Shown here: piece after piece, positions 1 to 12,157 of the stretch
Layout: every line of letters begins with the position of its first letter
Position numbering within the stretch: position 1 is the first letter of the stretch
Assembly (NCBI GenBank): GCA_030248215.1
Contig: JASANG010000935.1
Span: 62,001 to 126,000 of the forward strand
DNA from: Enoplolaimus lenunculus
Taxonomy: Eukaryota > Nematoda > Enoplea > Enoplida > Thoracostomopsidae
DNA: 64,000 nt
Direction: 5' to 3'
The notes under the pieces: generated by a model
What the model was told of the DNA's origin: nothing
Database searches by the model: none
Seen by the model: the letters and a program-made list of their open reading frames with translations, nothing else
Made by a program: the position numbers and the translations under genes

Positions 1-726
1 TAAGTAATTTAGACATGTTCCCACTTTTCAAGAAATGATGGTTAACCACATCACAATTTGTTAAAGCAAACAATTAAAAGCTATTAAATATAATTAAAGC
101 TTAAAAGTGAAAAGTAAAATATACAAAAACATTGTCTGCATTTGGCTATTTGTCAGGTAATTGTTTTAGAATTAATCCAATTATCAGCTGGTTTCCGTGA
201 TTATTTATCGATTTCCCACTTAGAAACCGCCTTGAAAGTTTTATTCGTTTTGCCGAAAAACTATTTGCACAAATTTGAGATGCTGATGCGAATTCAGTTG
301 GCGCACCAAACAAATACAGCTGACTAAAAGCATCTAAAACGCCTACCAAGATTTTTACTCAAAAAAGTGGGGGTCAGTGACAACCCACCCCCGTCGAGAT
401 TGAAACCCATTTAAACAAGCCGATAATTAATGTACCGCACAACCGAATGTGGATTAAATATATAAAATAACAACAAAAAAGTAACACAAAAATAAAATAT
501 ATCGAACCAGAAAAATCAAATATCAGCCCGATCTGGTTCGTATTAAACCTGATTATTTTAACTTTAACACAACAAAGCGTGAAATGGTTCACTTCAGTGT
601 TGAATATGGCGAAACTTACGTCTTGTTTTATGTCTTGCTTGTATCTTTTCAAATCTTCTAAATATCTGAGGTATCGACTATTTTCTGAAATCAAAAACAT
701 CAAAATATTACTTAAAATGTGTCAAA
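1..726. other. AT-rich intergenic DNA
   Basis: No gene recognised. A 9-bp inverted repeat (CGAACCAGA, 503-511, and TCTGGTTCG, 532-540) could form a small hairpin. The short reading frames lack any recognisable protein features. Confidence 0.5.
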
Positions 727-948
727 GTATATATAAATATTATATTTTATATTATATATAAATATATATCATGTATTGTATACAATATATTATATATTTA
801 TATGTTTATAATATATACTATATAATTATATATCTATATTGTATTATATATTATATTATTATTTATTTTTTATATTATATTATATATTTATATATTTATA
901 TTATATTATATTACATATTTATTTTCTATATTTATACAAATATCAAAA
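727..948. repeat. TATA-rich simple repeat
   Basis: Almost pure A/T made of TATA and TTATA words. Reading frames inside it are tyrosine/isoleucine artefacts. Confidence 0.85.
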
Positions 949-974
949 TTTACGAAATATTGCACATGCAAATA

Positions 975-1430
975 CTGTAGTGACCCGAATAAGAGGGGCG
1001 TAATAAGAGGGGGTCCCCATTTTGAGTCCCAATCGATAACAGTCTGTTTCCCTAATAAGAGCCGTAAGCGGATAGAGTCCCTAAACCCTAATTAGAGTCC
1101 ATAAATGTCAATAATCCCTTGTAGCACATAAATGACTATAGGACCAAATAAACTTTAGTTCGAAACTTTAAAACGTACTTTGAAAGTAATATTCCAAAGT
1201 ATAACCTAGCATTGCCGCTCAAGCTTTTGATGAAAGGCAAAAAACGTTTAATTCAACGGATAATTGCAATACCGGATATATCAGTAAGGAAGGGAGGCGG
1301 AGGGCTAGTGAAATAAATAACTGTTCGTAACCGAATAACAAGGAACAGTTCGTAACCGAATAACAAGGGGGTAGCCTCTAAAGAGGCCAAATAAATACCA
1401 GTCCCCCGTTTCTTATTCGGGTCACTACAG
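975..1430. mobile_element. MITE-B copy 1
   Basis: Starts CTGTAGTGACCCGAATAAG and ends with the inverted copy CTTATTCGGGTCACTACAG, flanked by TA on both sides (973-974, 1431-1432). No coding capacity. The TA target and CTGTAGTGACC ends suggest a Tc1/mariner-type non-autonomous element (inference). Internal landmarks are ATTCAACGGATAATTGCAAT and CCGTAACCGAATAAC. Confidence 0.8.
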
Positions 1431-1674
1431 TATATTTAGGAAAAGCCTTAAAGTTTTAACTGCTTACAGAAAATTGCCAAAATAATTTTGAAACCTCAAC
1501 GCTGTTTACCTAAAACGCTTAAATTGTTCTGCGCTCTGCTCGTCAGAAATTGAAAATATTTTTCCAGCTAAAAGTTTTTACAGTCATATTTCTGGTGGAT
1601 CCGTCACTTTTTGAACTTAGGCTTAGAAATAATTGCTACAGTCGTAGAAGAATTATAGTACAAATCATTAGATT

Positions 1675-1786
1675 TAGGATTATTTCAAGTAGTCTCTGGT
1701 CAAAACACTAAGTTGTAGACATATCAGTCTTAGGATTATTTCAAGTAGTCTCTGGTCAAAACACTAAGTTGTAGACATATCAGTCT
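1675..1786. repeat. 56-bp perfect tandem duplication
   Basis: Unit 1675-1730 is repeated at 1731-1786 without visible change, so this is a young duplication. Confidence 0.85.
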
Positions 1787-1871
1787 ATAAACTTCAAGTC
1801 CAATATATTTGTAACAAATTGTAACATCTTTTATCAAATATATAGGGCTTGGCGTAAGGTTGAAAAAATGA

Positions 1872-2024
1872 GCCCGTGTAAAGATCAGGGACAGAACGTT
1901 TTTCTGTGGGACTACTATACAGTAAGCCTCAGACTGATTTTTTGCTTAGCTTTGGGCTTATCTTAGGCTTAGTCTTAGAGATATGCTCATACTATTGGTA
2001 CGGCCCTGTTCTATTACATTGTCC
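1872..2024 (+). mobile_element. MITE-A copy 1
   Basis: Family description: 5' end like GGCCCATGTAAAGATCAGGG, then a conserved subterminal block (CTGTGGGACTGCAATAGAGT, AAGCTTAAGC), a core of TTAGGC repeats, and a 3' end that inverts the first (CCCTGTTCTTTACATTGGCC). Strand is given as that of TTAGGC. This copy has a short degenerate core. Confidence 0.75.
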
Positions 2025-2361
2025 AAAAATGGAACATTTTACGAATTTTTTTACTGAATATTATTTCTTGATTTATAATTACCTGCATAAACAAAAATTA
2101 AATGCAACGAAATGATAGCGAAAGCAAAAACAATTGATCGCAACATTTTTTACCGCAACCAATGATTTTACTAATAAAATATTAATATTAAATGCAAATT
2201 ATTTATACTTTAGGTAAAATCTAAAACACATTCTAATGTTATTTTTTACGAGCGTAAACCTAAGCCTAAACCTAAACATAACAGTAGTTTCTGACGTCCA
2301 ATAAAGACGTCTGGTCATTGGAAACCAATGGGACTAAGCGACTTAGATAATGCGGAGCATA

Positions 2362-2835
2362 AAGCTTAGGATTATACTTAGGATTAGGCTTTGGGTTAAG
2401 ATTTTATGGCTTAGGATTATGCTTAGGATTAGGCTTTGGGTTAAGATTTTATGGCTTAGGATTATGCTTAGGAGGCTTTGGGTTAAGATTATTTGGCTTA
2501 GGATTATGCTTAGGATTAGGCTTTAGATTAAGAATATATGGCGTAGGATTATGCTTAGATTAGGTTTTTATATTAAGATTATATGGCATAGGATTATGCT
2601 TAGGATTAGGCACACGGTTAAGATGATATGGCTTAGGATGATGCTTAACGTTGGGCTTTGGGTTAAGGTTATATGGCTTAGGATTATGCTTAGGAGGCTT
2701 TGGGTTAAGATTATTTGGCTTAGGATTATGCTTAGGATTAGGTTTTGGGTTAAGATTATATGGTTTAGGATTATGCTTAGGATTAGGCTTAGGGTTAAGA
2801 TTATATTTAGGCTTAGGCTTAGGTTTAGGTTTGTG
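2362..2835 (+). repeat. 45-bp minisatellite derived from TTAGG(C) words
   Basis: About ten imperfect 45-bp units, each built of TTAGGATTATGCTTAGGATT, AGGCTTTGGG and TTAAGATTTTATGG, ending in purer TTAGGC/TTAGGT. Both strands stay open across it only because of the periodicity. A MITE-A-like fragment with AACAGTAG lies just before (2250-2290). Confidence 0.8.
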
Positions 2836-3124
2836 GTTAGTAGGCAGGTCCCTATAGTTTAAATGTACCAAATTATTGGTTCAGCGCTATGTGACTACAA
2901 AATGATAAAGATAATATGTGGTAACAGATACCCATGATTACTCTGAGGGCATAAAACACCGCAAAATTTGAAAAATCAAAATTTCAAAATTTCACTCGTT
3001 TATAATCTAAAATAGCAGTTACAGCCTTTAATGTAAACTGTGCTAATTAAAATTTTAAACCGGGGCAAAATCGTACACACTTGTTCTACAAAGTACCTGT
3101 AAAAATCGACTAGTCTAGCTCGTA

Positions 3125-3334
3125 CACTGCAAAAAATGGTTAGTCAAATTGACCGTTTTTGAAATAGGCTCTACGGGACTACACAAACTGAGTCAAATTC
3201 GACTTCGCAAGAGTCAAACGTACAACTCAGTGAGCATAATTTTACTCTATCGGAATGAAATATTGACTCAGTTTGTGTAGTCCCGTAGAGCCTATTGCGG
3301 AGAGAGTCAATTTGACTCACCATTTTTTGCAGTG
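3125..3334. mobile_element. MITE-C copy 1 (near-complete hairpin)
   Basis: Family description: CACTGCAAAAAATGGT end with inverted partner ACCATTTTTTGCAGTG, TA flanks, and an almost fully palindromic body. The body repeats GAGTCAAATTTGACTC-type words and CTACACAAACTGAGTC. Here both arms are intact (210 bp) and TA flanks are seen at 3123-3124 and 3335-3336. Confidence 0.85.
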
Positions 3335-3477
3335 TATACTCACGAATTTCTGGGGGTTAATTTTCTGTATCCCCTCCTTGTATGTGTTAATAGCAGTAAT
3401 AAGCCATATAACATTTTAATATTAAAACGTTTCAGTGTTTTTCTGGACAAAAAATCGTGTAAAAAATAAGACTTTAA

Positions 3478-3618
3478 AGTGACGCTATACTTTGAATGCT
3501 GTCCGTCACCATCCGTCGCCGTCCGTCAGCGTACGTTATCTTGCGGGATCGTACCAGAATTACTGACGTACAATGCCGCATGGTGATGGACGGCGCCGCA
3601 CGACAAGTATAGCGCCAC
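3478..3618. mobile_element. MITE-E copy 1 (short)
   Basis: Ends GACGCTATACTTT and AAGTATAGCGCC; GC-rich body of CCGTCCGTC / GACGGACGG words with CGTACG centres. Confidence 0.7.
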
Positions 3619-3634
3619 CACAACAAACCAATTA

Positions 3635-4053
3635 CTGTAGTGACCCGAATAAGAGGGGGTAATAAGAGTTGGGTCACCATTTTGAGTTGCAATCAATAAG
3701 GGGCTAAACCCTAATAAGAGTCCATAAATGTCAATTATTCCTGTAGCGCATAAATGACTCCAGGACCAAATAAAGTTGAGCTTAAAACTAAGGCCGAAAC
3801 TTTAAAGCGTTCTTAAATTTTGAAAATACACTCCTAAGTATAACCTTGCATTATCGTTCAAGCAGCTATTGACACAAGACAAAAAAAACGTTTTATTCAA
3901 CGGATAGTTGCAATACCGGATATATATCAGTAACGAAGGGCGGCGGAGGGCGGGTTAAAAATAAATAACCGTCCGTAACCGAATAACTATGGGTGGCATC
4001 CTCTGGACAGGCCAAATAAATTTCAGTCCCCCCGCTTATTCGGGTAGCTACAG
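3635..4053. mobile_element. MITE-B copy 2
   Basis: TA flanks at 3633-3634 and 4054-4055; same orientation as copy 1; the right end has one changed base block (GGGTAGCTACAG). Confidence 0.8.
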
Positions 4054-4055
4054 TA

Positions 4056-5117
4056 ATTATTGTAACTTGAAAAATGCCTTACCAAGAGCCATCTCTTGTA
4101 TAATCTTTTACTGGCACAGTTCAACACTACTTTATCTTCCATTTTTTGTCATTTTTTAGACTAAACAATTGTAAAATAGTCTACTAAATTCATTGGTTAA
4201 CACGTCAAAGTACTTCTGCCTTCGGCGCTATTCCTAATTTCATAAAAATGCCAGCAATTATTATCCTCATTTTGAGACATTTTTCAATTTTAAAATTATT
4301 TCGACAAAAAACATATCAACTTCCATATCGCAAAATCCTGGAGTCTCCGTAATTGGTTTCAAGATACACGTTTAAAAACTACAAAATGTTTCAAAAAAAG
4401 GCAACCGACAAATATTAATATTTGTAAACTAAATTTTAGGACACGATTTCGACTCGATAATTAAGCCAAAATTTGTCACTAAAAGTTAATTAAGTTAAAA
4501 ATGCTAATTAGCAAAAGTAGCGGATATAATTTTTTTGCTCGTCTTAAAAGTGATTTTTTTTGAAATTTTTAGATTCCGACAAACTTATACGACCATTTTT
4601 GATAGTCAATTTTAACACCACAGTGGCGACAGTGCTTTTTACACTAAATATATATTAAATTTTCATAGACGAAGCTTATGTAATTTAATGTTCAAACGGG
4701 TATCACAGTTCAAGTTGAAAGTTTTGAGGGTCGAAGCGAGCGAGAAAATAATTTTTCAATTGTCTCTGCAAAAGATTTCAATTCCTGACAGAGGTGTTTT
4801 TAAAAATTCCGTCAGAAATATTACAGACATCCATCTATAATAGGCTCGTTTTTGTGTTACAAAGGATACGTTTTTAGTTTAAAAATGATTAATGAATATG
4901 ATAGGATAGTAAACGCTAAGACAAACGCAATGGTAACGTGCGCGAATTTTAACATGAAACTTAAACTTGTCTATTAAATATTGCCTAAATTAGAAAAAAA
5001 TAGGTACTAATAACATGTAGGTAAATTTAAGTACTAAATAGAAGTGTTGTGAAAGGAAGGCAAGCCGTGAAATTCAAATTTCACTCCGGAGCCGAGGTTC
5101 TGTTTTGTTAAAGCATC
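4056..5117. other. AT-rich intergenic DNA, nothing recognised
   Basis: No open frame with protein-like composition, no RNA gene and none of the repeat families named here were seen. Confidence 0.5.
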
Positions 5118-5536
5118 GGGCCAATAACGAACAGGTGCGGAATAGTATTACAAGCATATTCCTAAGCCTAAGCCTAAGTCTAAGCCTAAGCGTAAGAATT
5201 AGAACATTCCTACGTCTAAGCCTAAGCATAAGTCTAAGCCTAAGTCAAAGTGTAACAATGATCATATTTTTAGTCTAAGCCTAAGCCTAAGCCTAAGCGT
5301 AAGAAAGAGCATATTCCTACGTCTAAGCATAAGCCTAAGCCTAAGCCTAAGCCTAAGCGTAAGAATACGCATATTCCTAAGCCTAAGCCTAAGCCTAAGC
5401 CTAGGCGTAAGAATGAGCGCATTCCTACGTCCAAACCTACCTAAGCCAAAGCCAAGCAAAAAACTAGTCTAAAGCTTAAGCTTACTCTATTCTAGTTCCA
5501 CAGAAAAACGTTCCGCCCCTGATGTTTACATGGGCC
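5118..5536 (-). mobile_element. MITE-A copy 2 with long CCTAAG array
   Basis: GGCCAATAACGAACAGGTGC start, CCGCCCCTGATGTTTACATG end. About 290 bp of (CCTAAG)n interrupted by CGTAAGAATGAGCATATT-type spacers, one of the longest cores in the window. Confidence 0.8.
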
Positions 5537-5785
5537 AAAAATCGTTAAACGATCTGCCAGTATTATTTAATAAATCATTTTAGTTGTGGGCCGTCTCGGA
5601 AACGACCCACCCACCAATCCATGGATAGATTAATGATAATAGAAAATCTCTTTGGGAAATGCAAATAATGGCGATAGGAAAAAATTGCTAAAAACGAGTT
5701 GCAACTATTGAAATTGGCAATGATATGCTTCCTGCTAAAACTGCAGTGACTCGATAACGTCGAAGTATTGCTAATTTTTAATAGT

Positions 5786-5963
5786 GGTCCATGTATAGAA
5801 CAGGGCCACAACAGTAGTATAAGCATATTCCTAAACCTAAGTCTAAGTCTAAACGTATGGATGAGCCTATTCCTAAGCCTAAGCCTAAGCAAAAAATTAG
5901 TCTAAAAACTGACTATATCATAGCCCGTCCGGAAAACGATCCGGCTCTTTTCTATACATGGGG
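5786..5963 (-). mobile_element. MITE-A copy 3
   Basis: GGTCCATGTATAGAACAGGG start and TCTATACATGG end; this subtype has TATAGAACAGGG instead of AAAGAACAGGGG. Confidence 0.75.
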
Positions 5964-6288
5964 CAATGTAAGGATATAACGTCGGTATGAAAATTTGAAT
6001 TTCTCTCGGTATTTAAATTTTTGAATTCCTACGCAAGCTGAAACTTTTTTGGCAGATTTTCTACAGGTCCTGATTTTATCGTAACCCGGCCGGCCGAAGC
6101 CGTACTCGAAAGCGAAACCAGGAGCCACCGCCCGAGGGCGGTAACAAAGATTAGATGCGATAGTCAATTGAAAATGTGGATCAAAAGGATAACTCGCGGC
6201 GGTAATGACCACCTCCGACTAGTTTCCGCCCGTGTATGCCTGATAACTTAGTTTGAAGCTTAGGCCTCGGATAAGTATTACAGTTTAG

Positions 6289-6602
6289 TGGCCCATGTAA
6301 AGAAATGGGGCGGATTGTTTTTCTGTGGGACTGCAATAGAGTAAGCTTAAGCTTTAGACTAATTTTTTTTGGCTGGGCTTACGCTTAGGCTTAGGCTTAG
6401 AAATATGCTCATTCTTAAAGATTAAGTCTAAACTTAGGCTTAGGCTTAGGAATATGCTCATTCTTATGCTTAGGTTTATGATTAGGCTTAAGCTTAGGCT
6501 TAGGAATATGCTCATTCTTATGTTTAGGTTTAGGATTAGGCTTAAGCTTAAGCTTAGGAATGTGCTTACAATACTGTTCCGCCCGTGTTCTTTACATCGA
6601 CC
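6289..6602 (+). mobile_element. MITE-A copy 4
   Basis: Both ends present; core of three TTAGGC blocks separated by AATATGCTCATTCTTA spacers. Confidence 0.8.
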
Positions 6603-7129
6603 CAGTTTAGTTTAGATTGTGTTTGAATTTAAAATTAATTATGAATATAAATTTCTATTTTTCTTAAAATTCCTAAAAGAATAAAATTAAAATTTTGGAT
6701 GAAGCTATAAAACTACTTAATTTATTAAAACGTACCAATTTGTCGAAAATTGAACGAAAACTGAAATTCAAGTTTACAAATTTGCATCTCATTTTATACC
6801 AGTCTTTCGCGTCCTGCGCCTGTAAACCACACCTTAAATTTTGAAAAATTTTGTCATTTACTTTGTAACCCCACCTGTCATCAGGGTGGAACATTTAAAA
6901 TTAACACAACTTTGGCGTCAGGTTGAAATGAACTTATATACTCGTTAAAATGACTGTATGTGTATAGACATAAACTTTGCATTGTTTTTAAGTTCTATTT
7001 TAGAACAAAAACAATGAAAAGTTTGAAAAAGGCGCAGCTGTTGATGGGTTTATAATTTAAGATTGAGAACTAATTTATTCAAACAATTGAAAGTCAACAA
7101 AACTCTGTTCGTTGATAGTTAGATTGTGT
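6603..7129. other. Intergenic DNA, nothing recognised
   Basis: AT-rich with no supported gene or named repeat. Confidence 0.4.
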
Positions 7130-7250
7130 GGCTCGTATAAAGTTCAGTGGCAGAACGTTTTTCTGTGGGACAACAATAGAGTAAGCTTAAGCTTTAGACT
7201 AATTTTTTTGCTATCTTAGGCTGAGGCTTAGGCTTAGGCTTAGGCTACTA
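7130..7250 (+). mobile_element. MITE-A copy 5, 3'-truncated
   Basis: Left end and TTAGGC core present; the right inverted end is missing after GGCTTAGGCTAC. Confidence 0.7.
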
Positions 7251-7448
7251 ATTATCCCCACGAGCTGGTCGGTCCTGAACAACGAAAATCTTAAATTTAA
7301 TAAAAGTTTTGCCAAAAAATTCTTCAGGTGTGGTTCTCTTAAAATTTAAATTGGGTGGGGTAAATATGTACACAAATTCGAATCAAGCGATGGTCTAAAA
7401 AAATTGCTCGTAACTGACGAAAGTTTACGCAAATTCATGAACACGCAC

Positions 7449-7612
7449 CGGCTAATGTAAAGAACAGGAGCGGAACAGCATTATGAGCTTATTCCTAAGC
7501 CTAAGCCTAAGTGTTAGCCTAAGCCTAAGCCAAGCAAAAAAATAATGCTAAACCTTAAGCTTAGTCTATTGCAGTCCCGCAAAAAACGTTCCACCCCTGA
7601 TCTTCACATGGA
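7449..7612 (-). mobile_element. MITE-A copy 6
   Basis: GGCTAATGTAAAGAACAGG to CACCCCTGATCTTCACATGG; compact 164-bp form. Confidence 0.8.
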
Positions 7613-7872
7613 CACACCCACCTGTGAAAATCATCGAACCGCAACTGTTTTGTAATGTTTTTATACTTTTAAATTATAGAGGTCATTTACACACCTACGT
7701 GAAGATAATTTGTTGTGATTTTTAAATGAAAAAAATTGGCAAAACATAAAATGAAATTTAAAACATTATTTTACGTAAAATAGCAATCGGTAATTTTCAA
7801 AAGTCAAAAAAAAACAGTTTTCGGCAAAAACTAAACATGGGTGTGGTTGATGTTGCAGTAACCAGGTTTAAG

Positions 7873-7896
7873 TTTGACTCACCATTTTTTGCAGTG
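7873..7896. mobile_element. MITE-C terminal fragment
   Basis: Only the right tip remains (TTTGACTCACCATTTTTTGC then AGTG). Confidence 0.7.
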
Positions 7897-8607
7897 ATTA
7901 GCTGCTTTGAGCGTGAGCTTAGCCTTATGCAAGATCTTGAGCACTTTTTCCCGTCTTTAAAGTTAAGGTTATAATAAAGCTCAGGTTCTGACAAAGGCTT
8001 AGGTGTAAATAGGAATTTTCCTAAAAATGAACCTAAGCATTAGCCGTAACCTGAGCGTGTAAATGATTGCAAAAGTGCACAAGAGCCTTTGGCCTATGGC
8101 GTAATTATTTTTCTTAAAGTTCAAACTTGACACATTTAAAGGTTTTAAAATTGCAGAAGAATCCGTAAGGCATTTTGTTTAATATTTAATGATGTCATTT
8201 TTGTACAGAAATATTATTATTTTTGGTACTTTTTTACTGTTTGTGTTTATATTTTAAAAATGTTTTATTTTTATCAAAAAATGGTTCTGTCGCTATTAAT
8301 TAATAATGTTTCGCCGTGAAATTTTGGAAATGTTTTCAAAAATTATCGTAAATGTAAACCACGCAAATCGCAATATTTGATAACCTTAATAGATTCATTT
8401 TAATTTGTTTTTAAACATTTCCGACTAAATATTAATACTCCAGATGATGTAATGCTAGAATTGAAATGCATAAAACGGTATTTCGAAACGAAAATGGAAA
8501 GTGAATTTTTATATTGGAATCGCAACTGGATACACTTTGAAATACCAACTTTACTTTTTGCTTAAAACTTCACGACAATAACGATATAAACCTGTATAAC
8601 AAAAATT

Positions 8608-8712
8608 GTATAATAATAATAATTATAATAATAATAAATATAATTATAATAATAATAATAACAATTATAATAATAATAATTATAATAATATGTAATAATA
8701 ATAACAATATAA
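8608..8712. repeat. AAT/ATT microsatellite
   Basis: Interrupted (TAA)n tract. Confidence 0.9.
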
Positions 8713-9154
8713 TGACAAAATTGACTAGTCAGCCGACTTTGCGCAATGAATGCACAAAAGTTAGCGAATGTACAACAATTTGCATGCAAATATTCTTTTC
8801 ACGCAGCAATCACGTTTGTACTCTAAGAAACTAAATGTTGCCCAAAATACGTATGTGTAATATTCCTGCTTTAATTATATATGTAACAAGTAATAAAATT
8901 AATATTTATAGTTATTAGGTATTAATAATATACCTACTTACTTAAAATTAAGTTTGTTACATTTTGCGAAAATATATAAACAAAATAAAAAATGTAAAAA
9001 AACATTTAAACTGTGCTAAACTGTATAATATTTGCCTAACAATATTAAACAGACAAGGTGTGGCTGTTGCGCTTAATATTGCAACCATATACATTTATAG
9101 CAGTTTGCAAACTGCATATATTGCAATATTAATTGCTAAAACTATAACATATTT

Positions 9155-9351
9155 GGCCAATATTAAAGGGCGTAACAGTAGATTAAGCGTATTTCTAAGC
9201 CTAAGCCTAAGCCTAAGCGTTGCAAAAAGGAGTTCCTGAGCCTAAGCCTAAACGTTGGCCTAAGCCTAAGCAAAAAATGTAATCTAAAATCTAACCCTAC
9301 TCCTTTATAGACCTACCAGAATCCTGGACGCTCCTTAAAGTAACATGAGCC
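9155..9351 (-). mobile_element. MITE-A2 copy 1
   Basis: Family description: same CCTAAG core as MITE-A but other ends, here GGCCAATATTAAAGGGCGTA and the inverse CGCTCCTTAAAGTAACATG. Landmarks are AACAGTAGATTAAGCGTATT, GCGTTGCAAAAA and CCTGGACGC. Confidence 0.75.
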
Positions 9352-9831
9352 ACATATTTTATATTTAATGCCGCATGCAACAAATTAACCTAAGTATTTG
9401 ACAAAAAAGTACATTAATAAAATCGGCGAAAAGCAGCAAAAAACTATTAAATTAATATAAAATTTAAAAGAATTAAAGTTAATACATTCTCAAATATGTG
9501 TAGCACTTAAATTTAAAAGTTATCGCTACAATGGTAGAAGTTTTGAAATTAGATTATCTATTTTATTTTGGGTAAATAATTTTTAGGAAAATTCTAAAAA
9601 AAATTTTGCACCGTGCACCACGTCGAGTAATAAATTTTCCGACTCACAGTGAAATATTACAGTGTCAAAACCGTAGTAAAAATGGGGACTGAGGGTTTAG
9701 CTCCCCTTGGAAAAGTTTTGGACGCCACACGGAAAGTTTCAACCTCGCTAATAAGTCAGGTATATGAAAATTTGGCGTTCCTTCATAAAATGAGATGGCC
9801 ATGGGCCTACACATTTTATATAAACTTACAG

Positions 9832-10152
9832 TTGCGCTATACTCGATGTCCGGCACCGTCCGTTACCATGCGTCACCCGTACACAGCCGTCCGTCACCGT
9901 TCGTACCATACGTTATCGTACGTGAGTTATTTGCGTACGATATCGCGCGGTGACGGACAGCGCCGCACGGTGACGGACAGCGACGCACGGTGACGGACAG
10001 CGACGCACGGTGACGGACAGCGACGCACTGTGACGGACAGCGCCGCACTGTGACGGACAGCGACGCACTGTGACGGACAGCGCCGCACGGTGACGAATGA
10101 CGCCGGACGGGCGACGGACGGCGATGGACATCAACAAAAGTATAGCGCAACG
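9832..10152. mobile_element. MITE-E copy 2 with 20-bp tandem core
   Basis: TTGCGCTATACT start and AGTATAGCGCAA end. The middle (about 9950-10090) is a tandem of the 20-bp unit GGTGACGGACAGCGACGCAC, seven or so copies. All six frames look open only because of the repeat. Confidence 0.85.
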
Positions 10153-10208
10153 CTTAAACTTGTTTCAAACTTTAAGCTAAATGTTACAGTATTAAATGTT
10201 ACTTTATG

Positions 10209-10640
10209 GGGGGACAGATATTTATTTAGCCTTTTCAGAGAGTACCCCGCTTGTTATTCGGTTACGGACTGTTATTTATTTTTAGCCCTCGCTCCGCCGC
10301 CCTTCGTTACTGATATATATCCGGTACTGCAATTATCCGTTGAATTAAGCGTTTATTTGTCTTGGGTCAATAGCTTGAACGATAATTAAAGGATTTATTT
10401 AGGAATATACTTTCAAAATTTAAGTACGCTTTAAAATTTTGAACTCAAATTATTTGGTCCTGAAGTCATTTATCCGCTACAATTAGGGGGCTAGTGGACA
10501 TTTATGGACTCTAATTAGGGTTTAGGGACTCTATCCGCTTACGGACTCTTATTAGGGATACAGACTCCTATTGATTGATACTCAAAATGGGGACCCCTCC
10601 CCCTTTTATTACCCTTCCCCTCTTATTCTGGTCAATACAG
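10209..10640. mobile_element. MITE-B copy 3 (inverted, left end decayed)
   Basis: Opposite orientation to copies 1 and 2. Right end CTTATTCTGGTCAATACAG followed by TA; left terminus not recognisable beyond GGGGACAGATATTTATTT. Confidence 0.7.
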
Positions 10641-10645
10641 TAAAC

Positions 10646-10915
10646 GCATTGTGTAGAGAACAATGTACCGATCCCACGTTGCGTTCTAGGTGTACTCCCT
10701 CCTTATTTAGAGGGGGTACAACTCGTGCGAATCATGGCACTTCATGTATCCGGCATCAAAAATGCTCCGATTATAGTTTTATTAAGGGTTTATGACAGCG
10801 ACTCTTATAAGTAAAGGGGGTCGGCCACAAACGCAACACCTGGAGGTACATTTTGTACCGTTCGGAATCCCAAGAGCTGCGCACTCTTGGATCATGCACT
10901 CTTGGTTACACTAAC
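10646..10915. mobile_element. MITE-F copy 1
   Basis: Family description: ends contain CCAAGAGTG near ATCATCCACTCTTGG, with ACAGAATGTACCCGGCGCG-type and GTTGCGTTTTTGGCC blocks around a short GC hairpin (CCTCCTTATTTAGAGGGGG-type). This copy ends CACTCTTGGTTA. Confidence 0.65.
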
Positions 10916-11317
10916 TGGTAGGTTTACGATTTAAATCACCAGAAATCTGACATATTTTTAGTTTAATCTAAACTTAATGAATTCTAAAAACCACAGTTTC
11001 ACAGCAGCACTTATACCTTAAATCAAAAAAGCTTAAGCTCGCGTTAAACTTAAAAATCCGTTAGTCTAAATTTAAAATTCTAGTTTAGTCCGTCCATTCG
11101 TGTAAGTTTTGGTTAAACTCATATTTCAGTTTAGGTAAGCTATAATTTGAATTTAAGTTTATAGACGGCATTTCTGAATTTGGTTTAAAATTTATTGCTG
11201 AACAATAGCGTTTATTCATATCCGGAATTATGTAAATAAGACTCGTAACTTCTCAGACTCGTGTGACAGTGCTGAAATTGTCTGTTTTATTAACTCGCTT
11301 AGGTGTTAACAACGGCG

Positions 11318-11370
11318 GCCCAAGTAAAGATCAGGGGCAGAATATTTTTCTGTGGGACTGCAATAGAGTC
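11318..11370 (+). mobile_element. MITE-A left-end fragment
   Basis: GGCCCAAGTAAAGATCAGGG through GTGGGACTGCAATAGAGT only. Confidence 0.75.
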
Positions 11371-11531
11371 ACCAATACGACAGTTGTAGTATAATGCTGC
11401 AGTGATTAGCAGTCCCAACAACGACTTTTTAACTATAAACTTATTTCTTAACAATTAACCGTAATACTATGAATGAACAGGTTCCAGGCGGAAATTTTGA
11501 GAACCAAGATTCGCAAATAAGTATATATACC

Positions 11532-11944
11532 GTAGGCGAATCTGCTATTCAGTTAAATTTTTAGACCAATCTGCTTTTCAGGTCAACTTAGGCCAATCTG
11601 CTATTCATGCCAATTAATACTAAATGATTTGGGCCAATCTGCTATTCATGCCAATTAATACTAAATGATTTGGGCCAATCTGCTATTCATGCCAATTAAT
11701 ACTAAATGATTTGGGCCAATCTGCTATTCATGCCAATTAATACTAAATGATTTGGGTCAATCTGCTAGTTTATGTAATAACAGTTTGGTCAGGCTAAACT
11801 GCTATATATTGAACTTACGCATCAGTCAGATTTTATTTACTTAGTCAGACGATATACCGATAACCAATCAGCGTTCGTTTTACATCACTGTTGTTTTACT
11901 ACAATTCACAATCGCTAATTGGTCTGAATAGCAGATTGGCTTAC
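11532..11944. mobile_element. Inverted-repeat element with its end amplified internally
   Basis: Left end GTAGGCGAATCTGCTATTCA and right end GAATAGCAGATTGGCTTAC are inverted repeats. Between them the same word GCCAATCTGCTATTCA recurs in a 41-bp tandem array at 11591-11754 (four perfect units at 11591, 11632, 11673, 11714) plus a decayed fifth. No other copy of this family was noticed. Confidence 0.65.
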
Positions 11945-12157
11945 GACATATATATTACATATAACGAGTCAGTGATAAGTTTTGAAACAAATTCTGAGTC
12001 TATGATCGACAAATTTTTCACAGTTGTAAAACATCGGCTTTTGGATTCTAAAATAGCAAAATTTAGCGGTGGTGAGTTACACACAGTTGAGAATGCGATG
12101 TTAGTACATTTGAGCCTGTATCCAAAACTCTTGTATTAAAGACATATTTATAACTTT

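Noticed and set aside
2551-2871. Overlapping ~100-codon open frames on both strands
   Set aside because: They lie wholly in the 45-bp minisatellite; the protein periodicity (GLGL, NPKP) mirrors the DNA repeat.
9649-10150. Arginine/valine-rich repeat frames (RRCPSPCGAVRH)
   Set aside because: They are the 20-bp tandem core of a MITE-E read in several frames.
11591-11754. CRISPR-like direct repeats
   Set aside because: The 41-bp units are contiguous with no unique spacers, and the window is eukaryotic.
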